Below are positions 11,392 to 22,754 of a stretch of DNA of 64,000 bases, piece by piece. Source of the stretch: Pestalotiopsis fici W106-1 (taxonomy: Eukaryota; Ascomycota; Sordariomycetes; Amphisphaeriales; Sporocadaceae); contig NW_006917100.1 of NCBI RefSeq assembly GCF_000516985.1, positions 1,973,490 to 2,037,489 on the forward strand, in the 5' to 3' direction. The notes beneath the pieces were generated by a model that did no database searches, was not told where the DNA came from, and saw only the letters and a program-made list of their open reading frames with translations. Both the position numbers and the translations under genes were made by a program. Every line of letters starts with the position of its first letter. The first letter of the stretch is position 1.

Positions 11392-14300
11392 TTAGTCAAA
11401 AACGTCGCTGACGTATCTCACCTCCCGAATCTCCTCCAACCAGTCCCGCGCCTGTTTCTCAGTCACGTCCGGGTGTGCCTCCCTATAGGTCTTGATAAAC
11501 ATGTCCGAGGCGCTCTTGGCGAGTTTGCTCGCCGAGCCGCAGACATAAATCTTGGCCCCCTGGTCTCGGAACAGCGTCCTCAGGTACTCCCTGTCCTCCC
11601 AGACGCGGTCGGGGGCGTACTTGCACGCGCCCTCGCCCTTGTTGCCGACGCGGGAAAAGGCCGGGCGCAGGCTGACGGCGCCCATCTTTTCCCACTTGGT
11701 CAGCTCGTCGCGGTAGAGGAAATCCCTCTGGGCGTCGCGGCAGCCGTAGTAGAGCACCGCGGGCGCCAGCTTCTTCTTGTCGTGGCCCGCCTCGAGGACG
11801 CAGGCGCGCTCCTGGACGAAGCCGCGGAAGGGCGCGAGGCCCGTGCCCGCGCAGATCATGATGATGGGAACCTCGGCGTTGGTCGGCAGGTGGAAGCCCG
11901 TGTTGGAGTGGCGCACGTAGCAGCGGATCTTGGAGCCCGGCTCGTGCCTGGCGAGGTACGTCGACGCCACGCCCTCGAACTGGCGTCCGTGGCCGCTGCG
12001 GGCTGGGGCCTCGTGGACGTCATATGTGACGGACGCAATGATATTCTTTGCTTGTCCTTCAGTACCGCCGTGCTGGCCCTGAAGCTCAGATGCCAAAGGC
12101 GAGGAGGAGATGGAGTATTGCCGAGGAGACAAGGGCTTCAACATGTCAAGATATTGTTCAAAGGGGAGATTGGAGCTAGGATAATCCTCGAGGAGGTCGA
12201 GGATAGATCGCCGCTTCGCAATCACCTCTTCATTGAATTTGTTTTGGTTTGAAGCCAGGTCCATCAGCGCCTTTTGATCGGCACCCTTGGCTGTTCGTGC
12301 AATGGCCTCGACTTGACGTCTCGAAGCTGGCGTTCCGAGCTCGACACGTGCCGCTAGAAGATCAACCACATTAACCGCACCACCACCAGTCTGTTCGAAT
12401 CGTCAGTTGGTGAGATATTTGGGTATGTTGCTGGACTGCCTACCAAGAATTCCTTGCTGGTACCGCTAATCTCGATGGAGTCATCCATGTTGAGCTTGAA
12501 TCGACGAGCAGCACGTCTGACCATGTTTGGCGGATTGGTTGGCATGACTACCAAATAATCTGCTCATCATTAGGGCGAATTTCGTACCAATAATTCAATG
12601 AAGACTCACCTCCAGCTTCATACGAGACACCCTCTGGCAACTCAACCTCAAGATGTTTCTTAGCGGAGCCCATGTCGCTAGCAGGGGCAATTTCGACATT
12701 CTTCTTCACAACGGCTTCAGAAACTTCCTCTCCAGCCAACTTGCTTGCAATCTCTGCCTTTTTGAACTTGATGGACAACTCGGGGGCCTGACCGGGGTGT
12801 TTTTCGTCACCGACAGAGTCAAGCAAATGATCGCGCCAGTCCTCCCAAGGGCCGACAATGTCCTCCTTGACGTCGACAAAGCCAGGCTCGATGACTGCCG
12901 AGCCGCCGAGCTTTGGAATGGCCTCATTGTAAAACTTTGGCACCTTGTGGAACGTGTTTGACCACTCGCTATTGCCGACACCAAACACGGCAAACTTGAC
13001 ATTCTTGAGCGCGCCAGCGTCGAGGGACTCGATCCAGGCCTGGAACTTTCGTGCATTGTCCGGAGGCTTGCCTTCGTACGACGGAGCAATCATGACGACG
13101 GGCATATCAGTGGGCAAGTTGCCGGTACTGGCGTCCAGGGTCTTGACCTCGGGTCCCAGCCCGCGCTCCTTGGCCATGGTCTGCAAGTCCTCGGCAATGT
13201 ACTTGCAGGTCCCGGCATTGGACCCGTACAGAATGAGTAGTGGGTTGTGTGATCCTGCACTAGTGATTGAACAAATGTGAGCATGATTCAATCTCTTGAA
13301 AGAAAGGCTATAGCATTTGCAAGATACAAGGCACTTACGTTTGGGCCTTCTTTCCACCGCTCTTTGGCTGTTTGTCGTGAACACCCTGGAGCATCGAGGA
13401 AGGAATCGAGCCCGGAATACCGGTCATGGGTCCTCTTCCAGGTCGTCTGGCAACCTTGATCTTGAAGTCTGCCGGCTTCACAGTCAAGGTGCTCTTGAGA
13501 TCTGCCAGAAATTGTCAATATTGTATCATGCATTCGATCCCTCCAACTTACGGAGATTATAGCTCGGATCAGCCACTATTGGGTTGCAAGGTCAGCCGTT
13601 GCTGCTCATCATGGTCAATCATGGAACTTTTTGGACCGCTTACTAGACACCTCAAATCTCTGGAACACCATGGCCAGAGTCATGACCATCTCTTGCTCGG
13701 CAAGGAAACGGCCAATGCAAGATCTCACTCCGTTGCCAAACGCCTTCCACGCGTTCCTAGGCATCTTCTCAAAGCCACCGTCCATCATGCGCTCGGGGCG
13801 GAATTCCGCGGCGTCAGGACCCCAGACCCTTTCATCATGATGCATTCCAGGCAAGTTGACACGGACATTCATGCCCTTTGTGATCTTGTACTTGCCACCG
13901 ATGACAGTATCTTCCTTGGCCACATGTTGAGTCTGGGTGATGGGACCGAGGAAGCGCAAGGATTCCCTAGACGAGGGTTCAGTGTCAGTTTCTACCTGGC
14001 CATGAGTCGATGGGTTTGCATGTTAAGAGAACGACTAGTTCATGAATAGTTGCAGCAATCTCTTTGACAAACGTTTGATTAGTGTGAAAAACACATACAG
14101 AATGCAGGCCTTCAAGTATTTGAGCTGAGGAATGTGATTGGGCTGCAGGACATCGTCGCCAAGCACACGGTCAACTTCCGCCTGGGCCTTGTACATAGTC
14201 TCTGGTTTATGCAGGAAGTTGTAAAAGAGGAATGCAAGCGTTCCGCTCGTTGTCTCGTGTCCAGCAATCTATTGATTACAAGTCAGCCGGGCTTGTTCTT

Positions 14301-15306
14301 CCTGAAAGCATCATATAGTCGTTTGGGTTGCCTACCAGGAATGTCAGCATGTTGAAACGAATGTTCTCATCCGACATCTTCTCTCCAGTCTCGGGGTCGG
14401 AGACACTCAGCATGGCATTGAGCACGTCGTGGATCTCCGGCTTTGGATTGCGTTTACGCTCGGCAATGAGGTCATCAGCAAGCTTCCACATGTCTTCCTT
14501 GGTTTTCTTGTACTCGGCCGCAGACCACACACGCAGAGTGGTCTCGAGTGTCGGACGGTTGGCCCGTTTGCCAGTCTCGATCAGTGCTCGAGCCATCTGT
14601 TCAGCAAACGGGTGCGGATGATCTCTGTAGAAGCTGTTGAAGCGATACGAGAATGCGCACATTGCAATCGTGTCAAATGCCAATCTGTAAGGGGTGGTCA
14701 GTCATGGAAGGTCCAGATGATTTTGGAGCAACTTATCGTGAAATCATCCGAGCACGTAATCTCATTATCCGGGCCGAGCCTGTCCCATCTCAACACCATC
14801 TGAGAGATCATGTCTTGCATTTGGGGAAACATTTTTCGAATAGACAGAGGGCCGAATGCAGGCATCAAGATACGGTGAGCCTTTTGCCAGTTCTGTTTCT
14901 TCTTAGCAGTCATGATGATCCATCAGGTATGCTTGTCACTGACGTGCTCGCTGGTGTGAGCTGAAAACAATCCGTCTCCAATGAGGTTACGAGATTCCTT
15001 CAATGGCCCCTCAATGTTCTTGTCAAATCGACTCTCGTCGTACACCTCGTTGGCCAGCTCATACGATGAGATGATGACCTCCAGATGGTCAACCAGATCG
15101 AGCTTTACGATATCACCATACATGGCATTAAGTCGCCAAGCCGAACTCGCGGGGAAAGCAGGATTAATTTCAGACATATTTCGAGTGAACCAGTGAGTAG
15201 CAGGTTGGGGAATGGCGACGAGATCCTCCTCCTTGACCGATTTGTTTCCTTTTGGGTCTGATGGAGGCATCGCCTGGTTTGTAGGGACACTCCGCCGCCT
15301 CTCCAT
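11392..15306 (-). CDS. CYP505-type self-sufficient P450/P450-reductase fusion, with a damaged exon 2 donor
   Basis: Ten exons on the minus strand: 14944-15306, about 14737-14901, 14336-14684, 14099-14268, 13644-13966, 13552-13575, 13339-13501, 12610-13259, 12444-12559 and 11392-12390; about 1,107 aa expected. Order: P450 domain with I-helix IAGHETTSG, ExxR in ESLRFLGP and haem loop FGNGVRSCIG (Cys about 433); flavodoxin FMN domain (LILYGSNAGTCKYIAEDL); FAD domain (RQYSISSSP); NADPH domain ending in VSDVFD. This is the P450foxy/P450BM3-like architecture, which typically hydroxylates fatty acids near the omega end using its own reductase; some relatives work in secondary metabolism. All junctions keep phase except exon 2 to 3. 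There the donor reads ACG|ATAAGT instead of a GT site and the frame is two bases short. Either the allele is broken or two G residues are missing from the sequence. Confidence 0.9.
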
Positions 15307-15422
15307 CTTTGCCAGATGTTTGGGACATTGTGATTCGAAAGTGTTTAATACATGTGTCAGTATTTTATAATTGATTGATACACGGGCTTCATCAGAGAGG
15401 GCATTCTAAGGCATCTCGCCCA

Positions 15423-15430
15423 TTTATATA
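15423..15430 (-). promoter_or_regulatory. TATA box of CYP505 gene
   Basis: On the minus strand this reads TATATAAA, about 120 bp upstream of the ATG at 15306. That is a normal distance for a fungal promoter with a short 5' UTR. A TATA promoter fits an inducible detoxification enzyme. Confidence 0.5.
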
Positions 15431-15661
15431 CACAGTCTCCATCTTGCAGTAAGGCTATTGTGTGACTTTGAACTCCACTTCGACGTATGGCGATTACTGA
15501 TGCATGCGCAGAACGATATGGCATGAAGCACAAAAGTGCACCAATCACCTATGAAGTCTAACTCTAATAGTACTTCCGAAATAAGGCTCCCGAGGTATGA
15601 CGTTTGTGCCTCGGAGTCGGCGTCTCGCCCACAAGTTGACCACGAGACGACAGATGAGCTC

Positions 15662-15699
15662 TAGAGCTCCAAGAACTCCCATTGGAAGTTGGAGCTCTA
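15662..15699. repeat. perfect 11-bp inverted repeat, 16-nt spacer
   Basis: TAGAGCTCCAA (15662-15672) and its exact complement TTGGAGCTCTA (15689-15699) flank a 16-nt spacer, 356-393 bp upstream of the CYP505 ATG. An extra GAGCTC site sits immediately upstream. It could be an operator for a dimeric regulator or a cruciform-forming element. Confidence 0.6.
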
Positions 15700-16198
15700 A
15701 GGTTATGCTGTGATAGATCGGTAGGTAGGTTGGTGCCTCGGACTAGTGCCTCTTCATCGTCTGGAGTTGATTGAACAGAAAGCCGGAGAGCTGGCTAATG
15801 CGCCTCTATCATGACTAAGTTCAGCACCAAAGCCGTTTTGTTGCGGCCGGCCAATCTTTCGCAATCAAGTCAGTCCTTGTAGCAGACTTCCCGTCGTAGG
15901 TGAAGCCAAAAACTGTGGGGAATTTCGAGTGCGGATAGGTGCCGCGAGGTTGCCGCATCGGCCCCGATACAGTCGATCTTGTGTGCTCGTTTCGCGAATT
16001 GCTTGGGCCGGATAGCGATGTCGAAGCAATAGCAGCACAAGTGGCGTTTGTAGTTGCCGGTATATTATTGCCGTAGATTCTTCGAAATAACTCATCATCC
16101 CCATCTCATAGCACGCTCTTTCATGGTGAACTTGTAATGCTCCGCAGCACACAATCTGTAGGCTTTTCCAAAGCTCAGCAGAGTGCGACATGCTGCAC

Positions 16199-17258
16199 CT
16201 AGAACAACATGCTTGCAACACGTTTGGACCCTTCGGATAGCTTCTCGGATGCTGGCTTCTTGGCGACTGCTGATTGTTCAAAGGTTCGCCGGCTCTGCTG
16301 ATCGACAGCATGACCCCCTCCCTCCCTCTGCTTCTTTTTCGACTGGATTCCGTTAAGCATCTTTGCCTTCTCCACATTCTGCACAAACTCCTTGTTCTCC
16401 TTAGTGGACTTGGAAATTTCGGCTCGCATTCTGTTGGACTTCTCAGCAGCTTCGGCAGATATCTGCTCTGTGAGATTGTCTAAGGCGCAGGGTTAGTTGC
16501 TGTTATGGCTGCCCAGAGGCACACAAGGGGAACATACGCCATTTGAAGCCTTTCAAGTAAGAAAGCGACCACAAGTCATCACGATAGAATGAACCCTTCT
16601 TTCCTCCAATGACCTGGCCTCTGAGAAGATCGACCGCTGCCTTGGCATCCTTCTTCTTGACAAATTCGACCCAGCCGTCCGTAAAGGACCGCTTCTTGTT
16701 ACCTCCATTCTTTACACGTCTCGAGTGCTCTGCAGGGTCCTCGGGGGATAGAAAAATGCGGTTAATGGTTCCATATGGCTCTAGTAGAGATCGCAGCTTT
16801 TGTGGTTTCATGACTGGACACGGTCAGTTTGCGCCACAGCAACAGGGGCAAGATATAGTCGACTGACATGGGGGAACTCTAGAGATATATACAACGCCGG
16901 ATTTTTTGATGGCGGCTTCGGTAGCAACGAGGTTCTTCTTGGTCAAGGGCTTCGAAATGCCAGGTAGCTCGTCGAGCTTTTGCTTCTTGCGACTTGATAA
17001 TGCGCTTTCTTCTTCCTCTTCTTCCTCTGGCTCAGTCTTTTGGCTGTTCCTTTTCGGCTTGCGCTCGGACTCTTCCTCGTCCGACTCTTCGTCTCCAATG
17101 CTCGCCGCATCATTCTCGTCATCGCTTGAGGCATCGTCGTCATCTATGCGCCTCCTCTTGGTGCTGCCCTTGCGGACTTCCTCCTCGGACTCGTAGCCGC
17201 GAACATCGTCATCGCTGTCCTCGGCGTCGAGGAAATTGTTGCGCTTTTCTGCCGGCAT
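16199..17258 (-). CDS. ESF2: pre-rRNA processing protein ESF2 (ABT1 homologue)
   Basis: Exons 16868-17258, 16538-16813 and 16199-16479 join in phase (phases 1 and 1) for 315 aa. A long acidic/basic disordered N-terminus (about 1-105, with Asp/Glu/Ser runs and KRRR-type nuclear signals) precedes an RNA-recognition-motif-like domain from VVYISRVPPFMKPQKLRSLL (about 117-136) through FTDGWVEFVKKKDAKAAVDL to the YRDDLWSLSYLKGFKWHNLTE block. That last block is diagnostic of the Esf2/ABT1 family. The C-terminus is basic and Gln/Lys rich. In yeast Esf2 is a nucleolar small-subunit processome factor that stimulates the helicase Dbp8 during 18S rRNA maturation. Its start lies 611 bp from the divergent aldehyde dehydrogenase gene. 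Confidence 0.93.
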
Positions 17259-17869
17259 GTCTGCGATTGATCGGGTGCGAATGAGCGACTATGCTTTGAC
17301 AACAGCTGCCAGTTGTTCGTCAGTGCCTTCAATGTTGCGGCGGCGCAAGCACTGAAACCCTTCAAAGAATTGAAAGTCTTGACAATCAGCCATGAAAGAT
17401 AAATTTTAGTGGAGCAAAGACTAGCGCATCTACGCTAAGGCTCTCGGCATTTTTGCATTGCAGCCAGTGACCAACGGGGTTTGGGTAAGGATTATTTTTA
17501 TGCTCTTATCAGCAGTTTTATCGAGTTTCCGAGCTCGGCGGGGTAATTGGTACAATTCAGGGTAGGCGAATGGGCAAGTCCTGACTCGACAGCACTGGAG
17601 CTGCCCCAGTTGCCCCTCCATATACTTGATGCCAAAACGTAAGCCCTGTAATCAGACGTCACTGCGCTTGACTCGCCTCTTGGGGACAGACATTTTGATT
17701 GCTCAAGTGATAGGCAATTTATTAAATTATTCATGATATACATACATCTGAGTCGATAACATTTTGCCAACGATAAATACATCGTCCAGTTGATCCCCTC
17801 GTCAAAACCTAAATCAGCTCAAACTTACCTCCGCTACCAACCTTTTTTTCGACAGCAACTTTTCCAAAC
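17259..17869. promoter_or_regulatory. divergent promoter, ESF2 / aldehyde dehydrogenase
   Basis: A 611-bp gap between two divergent ATGs that must hold both promoters. The aldehyde dehydrogenase side has a pyrimidine-rich leader (17838-17864) directly before the ATG. No TATA box is obvious for ESF2, as expected for a ribosome-biogenesis gene. Confidence 0.6.
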
Positions 17870-19415
17870 ATGTCTGCCGAGGTCATCACCACCATCTCTC
17901 CAACTACCAATGAGGGCATCATTACCCGCAACGGTGTGAGCTCGACCGAGCTTGAGCAATTGCCAGAGACGTCGACTGAGGCCTTCCGCACATGGAGCAA
18001 GACCTCCCTGGTCGACCGTCAGATTATCGTCAAGAAGGCACTGAAGGTGCTGGGCGACCGGCAAGATGAGCTTGCCAATGAGATTACCCACCAGATGGGA
18101 CGTCCCATCCGCTACACGGGCGTCGAGGTTGCTACTGCCGTGAAGCGTGGCGAATACCTCGTCAAGATTAGCGAAGAGACCCTCAAGGACACTCCTGGTG
18201 AGGCAGAGAAGGGCTTCAAGAGGTTCATCCGTAAGGTCCCTGTTGGCCCGGTGCTCATCATCTTTCCCTGGAACGTAAGTCGCTCGGAGATGAAACACAA
18301 TGCATGACCGCCAGTCACTCATGAATTTCTCAGTACCCATACCTGACTCTTGTCAACTCGCTCGTGCCGGCTTTGCTCGCAGGAAACACAGTTATCCTTA
18401 AGCCCTCACCGCAAACGCCTACTATTGCCGAGCAAGTCACCAAGGCTTTCACCGAGGCTGGTCTACCGGCTGGTGTGCTACAGTACTTCCACTGCGGATC
18501 GCCAGTTATCATGGAATCCATCATCCGCAACCCTCAGATTGCCTTGATTTGCTTCACAGGATCGGTCCCCGGTGGCCTGGGTGTGCAAAAGGCGGCTTCG
18601 GATCGCATTGTCAACGTCGGTCTGGAACTCGGTGGCAAGGACCCTGCTTATGTCAGAGGCGATGTCGACATTGCCTGGGCAGCTGAGGAGATTGTGGACG
18701 GAGCAATCTTCAACTCCGGCCAGAGCTGTTGCGCCATTGAGCGTGTTTATGTGGACGAGACCATTCATGATGATTTCGTCAAGGCTGTTCAAAAGGTTCT
18801 TGAGGGCTACAAGGTCGGTGACCCCATGGACAAGGAAACCCAGATTGGACCTGTTGTCTCGAAGCGATCCAAGGAGGCCATTGAGGCCCAGATCAAGGAT
18901 GCCGTGGCCAAGGGTGCCAAGGACGAGACACCCGACAATGCAACATTCAAGAACATGCCTGAGAAGGGCAACTTTGTGAAGCCTACCTTGCTCACAGACG
19001 TCAACCACACCATGGACGTCATGACGGAAGAGACTTTTGGTCCAGTTATTGCCGTCCAGAAGGTGAAGACAGACTCCGAAGCCATTGCCCTGATGAACTC
19101 GAGCGAATTTGGTCTTACTGCCAGCATATGGACAAAGGACACCAACAAGGCCTACGAACTTGTCCAGGATGTTGAGGCAGGAACAGTCTTTGTCAACCGT
19201 GCCGACTTTCCCAGCCCCGTAAGTCATTTCTCTTCAACATTGAACGTTATGCTTGTTTGTTCAAAAACACATTACCTTTCCAATACTGACTGTGCATGTA
19301 GGACTTGGCCTGGACGGGATGGAAGAACTCTGGCAAGGGCCAGACTTTGAGCAAATTTGGTTTTGACCAATTCTCCAAGCTGAAGAGCTTCCACCTCAAG
19401 GACTACCCGAAATAA
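17870..19415 (+). CDS. NAD(P)+-dependent aldehyde dehydrogenase (succinate-semialdehyde-dehydrogenase-like)
   Basis: Exons 17870-18274, 18334-19218 and 19302-19415 are all phase 0 and give 467 aa. Family hallmarks are present: PWN at the first junction, the cofactor loop FTGSVPGG (about 209-216), catalytic Glu in LELGGKD (E233) and catalytic Cys in NSGQSCC (C267), then EETFGPV near the C-terminus. The enzyme oxidises an aldehyde to the acid with NAD(P)+. Length and the KPSPQTP/GRPIRY patterns suit the fungal succinate-semialdehyde dehydrogenase-like group (GABA shunt or aldehyde detoxification), but the substrate cannot be fixed. No mitochondrial presequence is obvious, so it is probably cytosolic. 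An AATAAA follows the stop by 27 bp. Confidence 0.93.
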
Positions 19416-19441
19416 TAGATTCGACGACCTAGAATCAATAC

Positions 19442-19447
19442 AATAAA
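19442..19447 (+). terminator. candidate poly(A) signal
   Basis: AATAAA, 27 bp after the aldehyde dehydrogenase stop codon. Fungal poly(A) signals are degenerate, so this is a likely but not certain processing element. Confidence 0.35.
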
Positions 19448-20075
19448 ACAACTGTCTCAAGGCTGTCGGTCGAACACCGTACTCTGTGCCAAAGTCCATT
19501 TGAGCTGAAATCGAAACAATATGGTGAATAAGGGTCCATGATATTGATGATGAATATCAGGAAGATTGAACTGTTGAGCTATTCCTAGCAACTCTTGACG
19601 ACCAATTTTGCATGGACCAGCCCGGCAATGATGTTTGTCACCATCATCACCTGGTGCACAAAATGAACATGTCAATTCCCAATACGCAAATGGCTTAGTG
19701 GTTAAATTGAACACATTTATAAGAGGTCTAGCTGAATCGAATGCTTCGTGATGCATACAAAAGTTTGTCTTGTGATTCTGCTCTGGGAGGTGAACAATAC
19801 TGTGACTTGGCATGTCTGTATTGAGGTAGGTTCACATAGATTGATGAGTTTGCCGTATGCCCTCGGCTTCTATACTACAAGTTTCTATAGTCAGAGCTTG
19901 GCCAGCTTCGGCAGATCTCTCCAGACCTGAATCCCGCAAAGAACAAGACCCTGGGCACTCTTGCCTAACCGTCAGCTGAAAGCGTTCCCAAGCGAGTCCA
20001 AGCCCCGCGATACCAAAGCTGACCAACCATGCTAGTCAGCGATTGCCGAAGGCTTGATTGGCTTTCTCCAGGTTT

Positions 20076-20108
20076 GGGGGGAATGGGGTAGTAATGGGGG
20101 AAATGGGG
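20076..20108 (+). repeat. four-run G-quadruplex motif
   Basis: G runs of 6, 4, 5 and 4 at 20076-20081, 20085-20088, 20096-20100 and 20105-20108, with loops of 3, 7 and 4 nt. This meets the strict four-run, 1-7-nt-loop definition. It sits 362-394 bp upstream of the MFS start on the coding strand. Confidence 0.7.
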
Positions 20109-20469
20109 AAACCCTGTCTAGTTCTTGGTCTGGCCAAGGGGGTCTATCATGTTACAAACGTTGTTGCAACCATCATAACCTCTGCAAACTGCATTAGCCG
20201 AGGGCATAGGGTCCCGGTAAGTGATCACGGTTATGGCAGATGCCCCTGCCCAGACTCTCTGTGTTGCATTGCATATGCCTACATAATCAGACGTGGGCGC
20301 GCGTCATTCTCAACGCTCAGAATTGGTAGACGAGAAGAATATATTGCACAACCATCCTTTTATTGCTCATTTGGGACGATTGCACACACGTAGCCTATGC
20401 CGTAAATCTGTCTTTTCGCAGATATCGCCACTGTTCAGGAGCCGTCCCCTCTGGCCAAACGAAAACACC

Positions 20470-22341
20470 ATGTCGTCGTCAGACAATGGTCTTAGTGAAG
20501 CCGAGAAGGGAGTTCCAGCGTCCAATACCATTTATCCGACTGAGACCAGCAGAGAGCGCGAGCTTCACGAATTCAAGGATACCGAAGGTTACGATGTCAA
20601 TGTAGAAGACGGCGGACGAGGCGGCAGCATCAAGCTTGCCAAAGACGGCCACACCAGGCTGATTCCACAGCCGAGCGACGATCCCAATGATCCCCTCAAC
20701 TGGTCCTCGCGCAAGAAGAATCTATGCCTGTTTATCGTGGCGGCCACTGCGCTGCTGCCGGATTACGGTTCGGCCACGGGCGCCGTGACTCTTTTGCCTC
20801 AGGCAGTGTGCGTGACAACCCACGAGAAACAGTTGCTCAAGTGCCAGTGAACTGACAAACATGCCTACATCAGTCAATGGAACATGACCGAAGATGAGGT
20901 CAATCATTCGCAAGCCGGCAACGTCTTTATGCTTGGCGCTGGAGGAATAGCCAGTAAGCCGAAGCCGAGTTGGATGCAAGTCTTTTTCTAGCAGAGATTC
21001 GACTGACAAGATGAAATTAGCCGTCATGCTGAGTGCTTACTTTGGTCGTCTACCTGTCATGTTCTACTTTCTCATTGTCGCCTTGGCCACGGCAATCTGG
21101 TGCGCTGCTGCCACCACCTTTGACTCGTTCATGGGCGCCCGCATTCTCAATGGATTCTTTTCCACGTGTGCGCAGGCGGCTGGCATGATGTTTATCCAAG
21201 ACATGTTCTTCTTTCATGAGAGAGCTCGAAAGATCAACATTTGGGCGTGAGTTGTTCTTGCAAAACCATGGATGTCCCCGAGAATTGGAGAAGGACTGTA
21301 GAGCTGACGATATATTACATCAGATCGTTCTTCGTCATCAGCCCCTACATCGGACCCCTGTTTGCCGCATTCATGGTCGCCACCAAGCCGTGGCCGACAC
21401 CTTTCTGGGTGTACGTTGCCGAGACTGGTCTCTGCTTGATTCTCACCATCTTGTTCTTGGAAGAGACATTCTACGATCGAAGAATACCACAGGCGGAGCA
21501 GCCTCCCAGGGGCAGCCGACCATCCCGCCTTTTGGGTGTTGCACAGTTCCGATCAAGACATCTCAGAAACAGCTTTGGGCAGGCATGCATGCGCATCGTC
21601 CATGTAATTCTGAAGCCTACAGTCATTATTTCAAACTTTTACTATCTAATGGTAAGCACATGATGCAGATTGTGGGGGGCAATTAAACAAACATTTATGA
21701 AAATGTGCATGAAGCTAATAGCGTACTGTTGCTAGACATTTGCCTGGGTCGTCGGCATCAACACGACCCTGTCCATCTTCCTCGGCCCCGTCTACGGCTT
21801 TGGGCTCAACCAGATTGGCTTCTTCTACTTTACCCCCGTCATCGCCGTCATCCTCGGCGAGGTGGCGGGCCACTACCTGCACGACGTGCTCGCCAACGCC
21901 TACATCCGCCGGCACGGGGGCCGCTTCGAGCCCGAGGCCCGGCTGCACGCCATTGGGCTGGCCCTGCCCTTTCTCGTCGTCGGCCTCGTGGTCCTCGGCC
22001 AGGCCCTGCAGAACCAGTGGCACTACATGGTCGCCTCGGTGGCCTGGGGCCTGTACGTCTTTGGCATCATGATTACTACTGTTGCCATTTCCTCGTACAA
22101 CCTCGACAGCTACCCCGAGGCCTCGGGCGAGGTCTCGGCCTGGCTCAACAACTCGCGCACCCTGGGCGGCTTCATCATTAGCTACTTTCAGGTCACTTGG
22201 GCCAATGCCCAGGGCACCAAGATTAGCTTTGGTGTGCAGGCGGCTATTTGTGCGGGAGCTTATTTGCTGGTGCTCCTATTGCTCTGGAAGGGCAAGCAGC
22301 TGAGACTCTGGGCTGGTCCGCTGCACTTTGCGACTTCCTAG
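20470..22341 (+). CDS. major facilitator superfamily transporter, DHA1-type
   Basis: Five exons, 20470-20807, 20874-20953, 21021-21246, 21324-21651 and 21736-22341, all join in phase to give 525 aa. A hydrophilic N-terminus of about 85 residues ends in the DPNDPLNWS motif typical of fungal drug:H+ antiporter (DHA1) transporters. About 12 membrane segments follow, with GRLPVMFY (about 147), ARILNGFFSTCAQAAGMMFIQDMF and NIWASFFVISPYIGPLF, and a central cytosolic loop after FYDRRIPQAEQPP. It should be a plasma-membrane exporter or importer; relatives include multidrug, polyamine and histidinol transporters (HOL1 type). The substrate is not inferable. The last exon is noticeably richer in GC than the first ones. 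Confidence 0.92.
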
Positions 22342-22754
22342 ACTGAGACTTTTGTCTAGATGATGAAAATGACGGGTTTCCATGGTATGATACGGCATGA
22401 TATACATCAAGACTTTACAGATTAGACTTGGTTGGCCACGAGATATAGGGCGGCTGAGATTATCGACTAGCATTTTTCTGTACTTACTCATCCACGAATA
22501 AGCTATCGCTAGAACAAAAGTTGATTGATGAAATAGCCAGTTGCTGATATAATCATAAGTGTAGTCCTACTAGGACAAGTCTCCGCTCCCATTAATGGAC
22601 TGTCGACAAATAGCAATCATTGCTCAGTCATGATACATCCAGTGGGGATATTGCATTGACACAAATTATCGGCCCGCTATATGGCCTTGGGGCACGTATT
22701 TATTGGTATATATAATTTGCTCACCAGCCAAGCAGCAAACCCATGACCAGATAA
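22342..22754. other. convergent 3' intergenic region
   Basis: 413 bp between the MFS stop and the ERG8 stop. AT-rich, 3' UTR-like, nothing else seen. Confidence 0.6.

Larger units (their letters stand above)
15307..16198. promoter_or_regulatory. CYP505 upstream region
   Basis: About 890 bp between the CYP505 start and the ESF2 stop; no gene is seen. It carries a good TATA element at 15423-15430 and an 11-bp inverted repeat at 15662-15699. Both are placed to act on the minus-strand CYP505 gene. Confidence 0.6.
19416..20469. promoter_or_regulatory. upstream region of MFS transporter
   Basis: 1.05 kb with no gene seen; a G-quadruplex motif lies at 20076-20108. The transporter frame stays open upstream to a possible ATG at 20293, but that start would add about 59 residues before a normal MFS N-terminus, so the ATG at 20470 is preferred. 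Confidence 0.5.

Noticed and set aside
11359..12252. 297-codon plus-strand frame
   Set aside because: It is antisense to the reductase domain of CYP505, whose homology is unambiguous; the frame is open only because of GC-rich codons.
20293..20469. Upstream start for the DHA1 transporter
   Set aside because: It would add 59 residues that do not resemble transporter N-termini; the ATG at 20470 begins the usual acidic leader.
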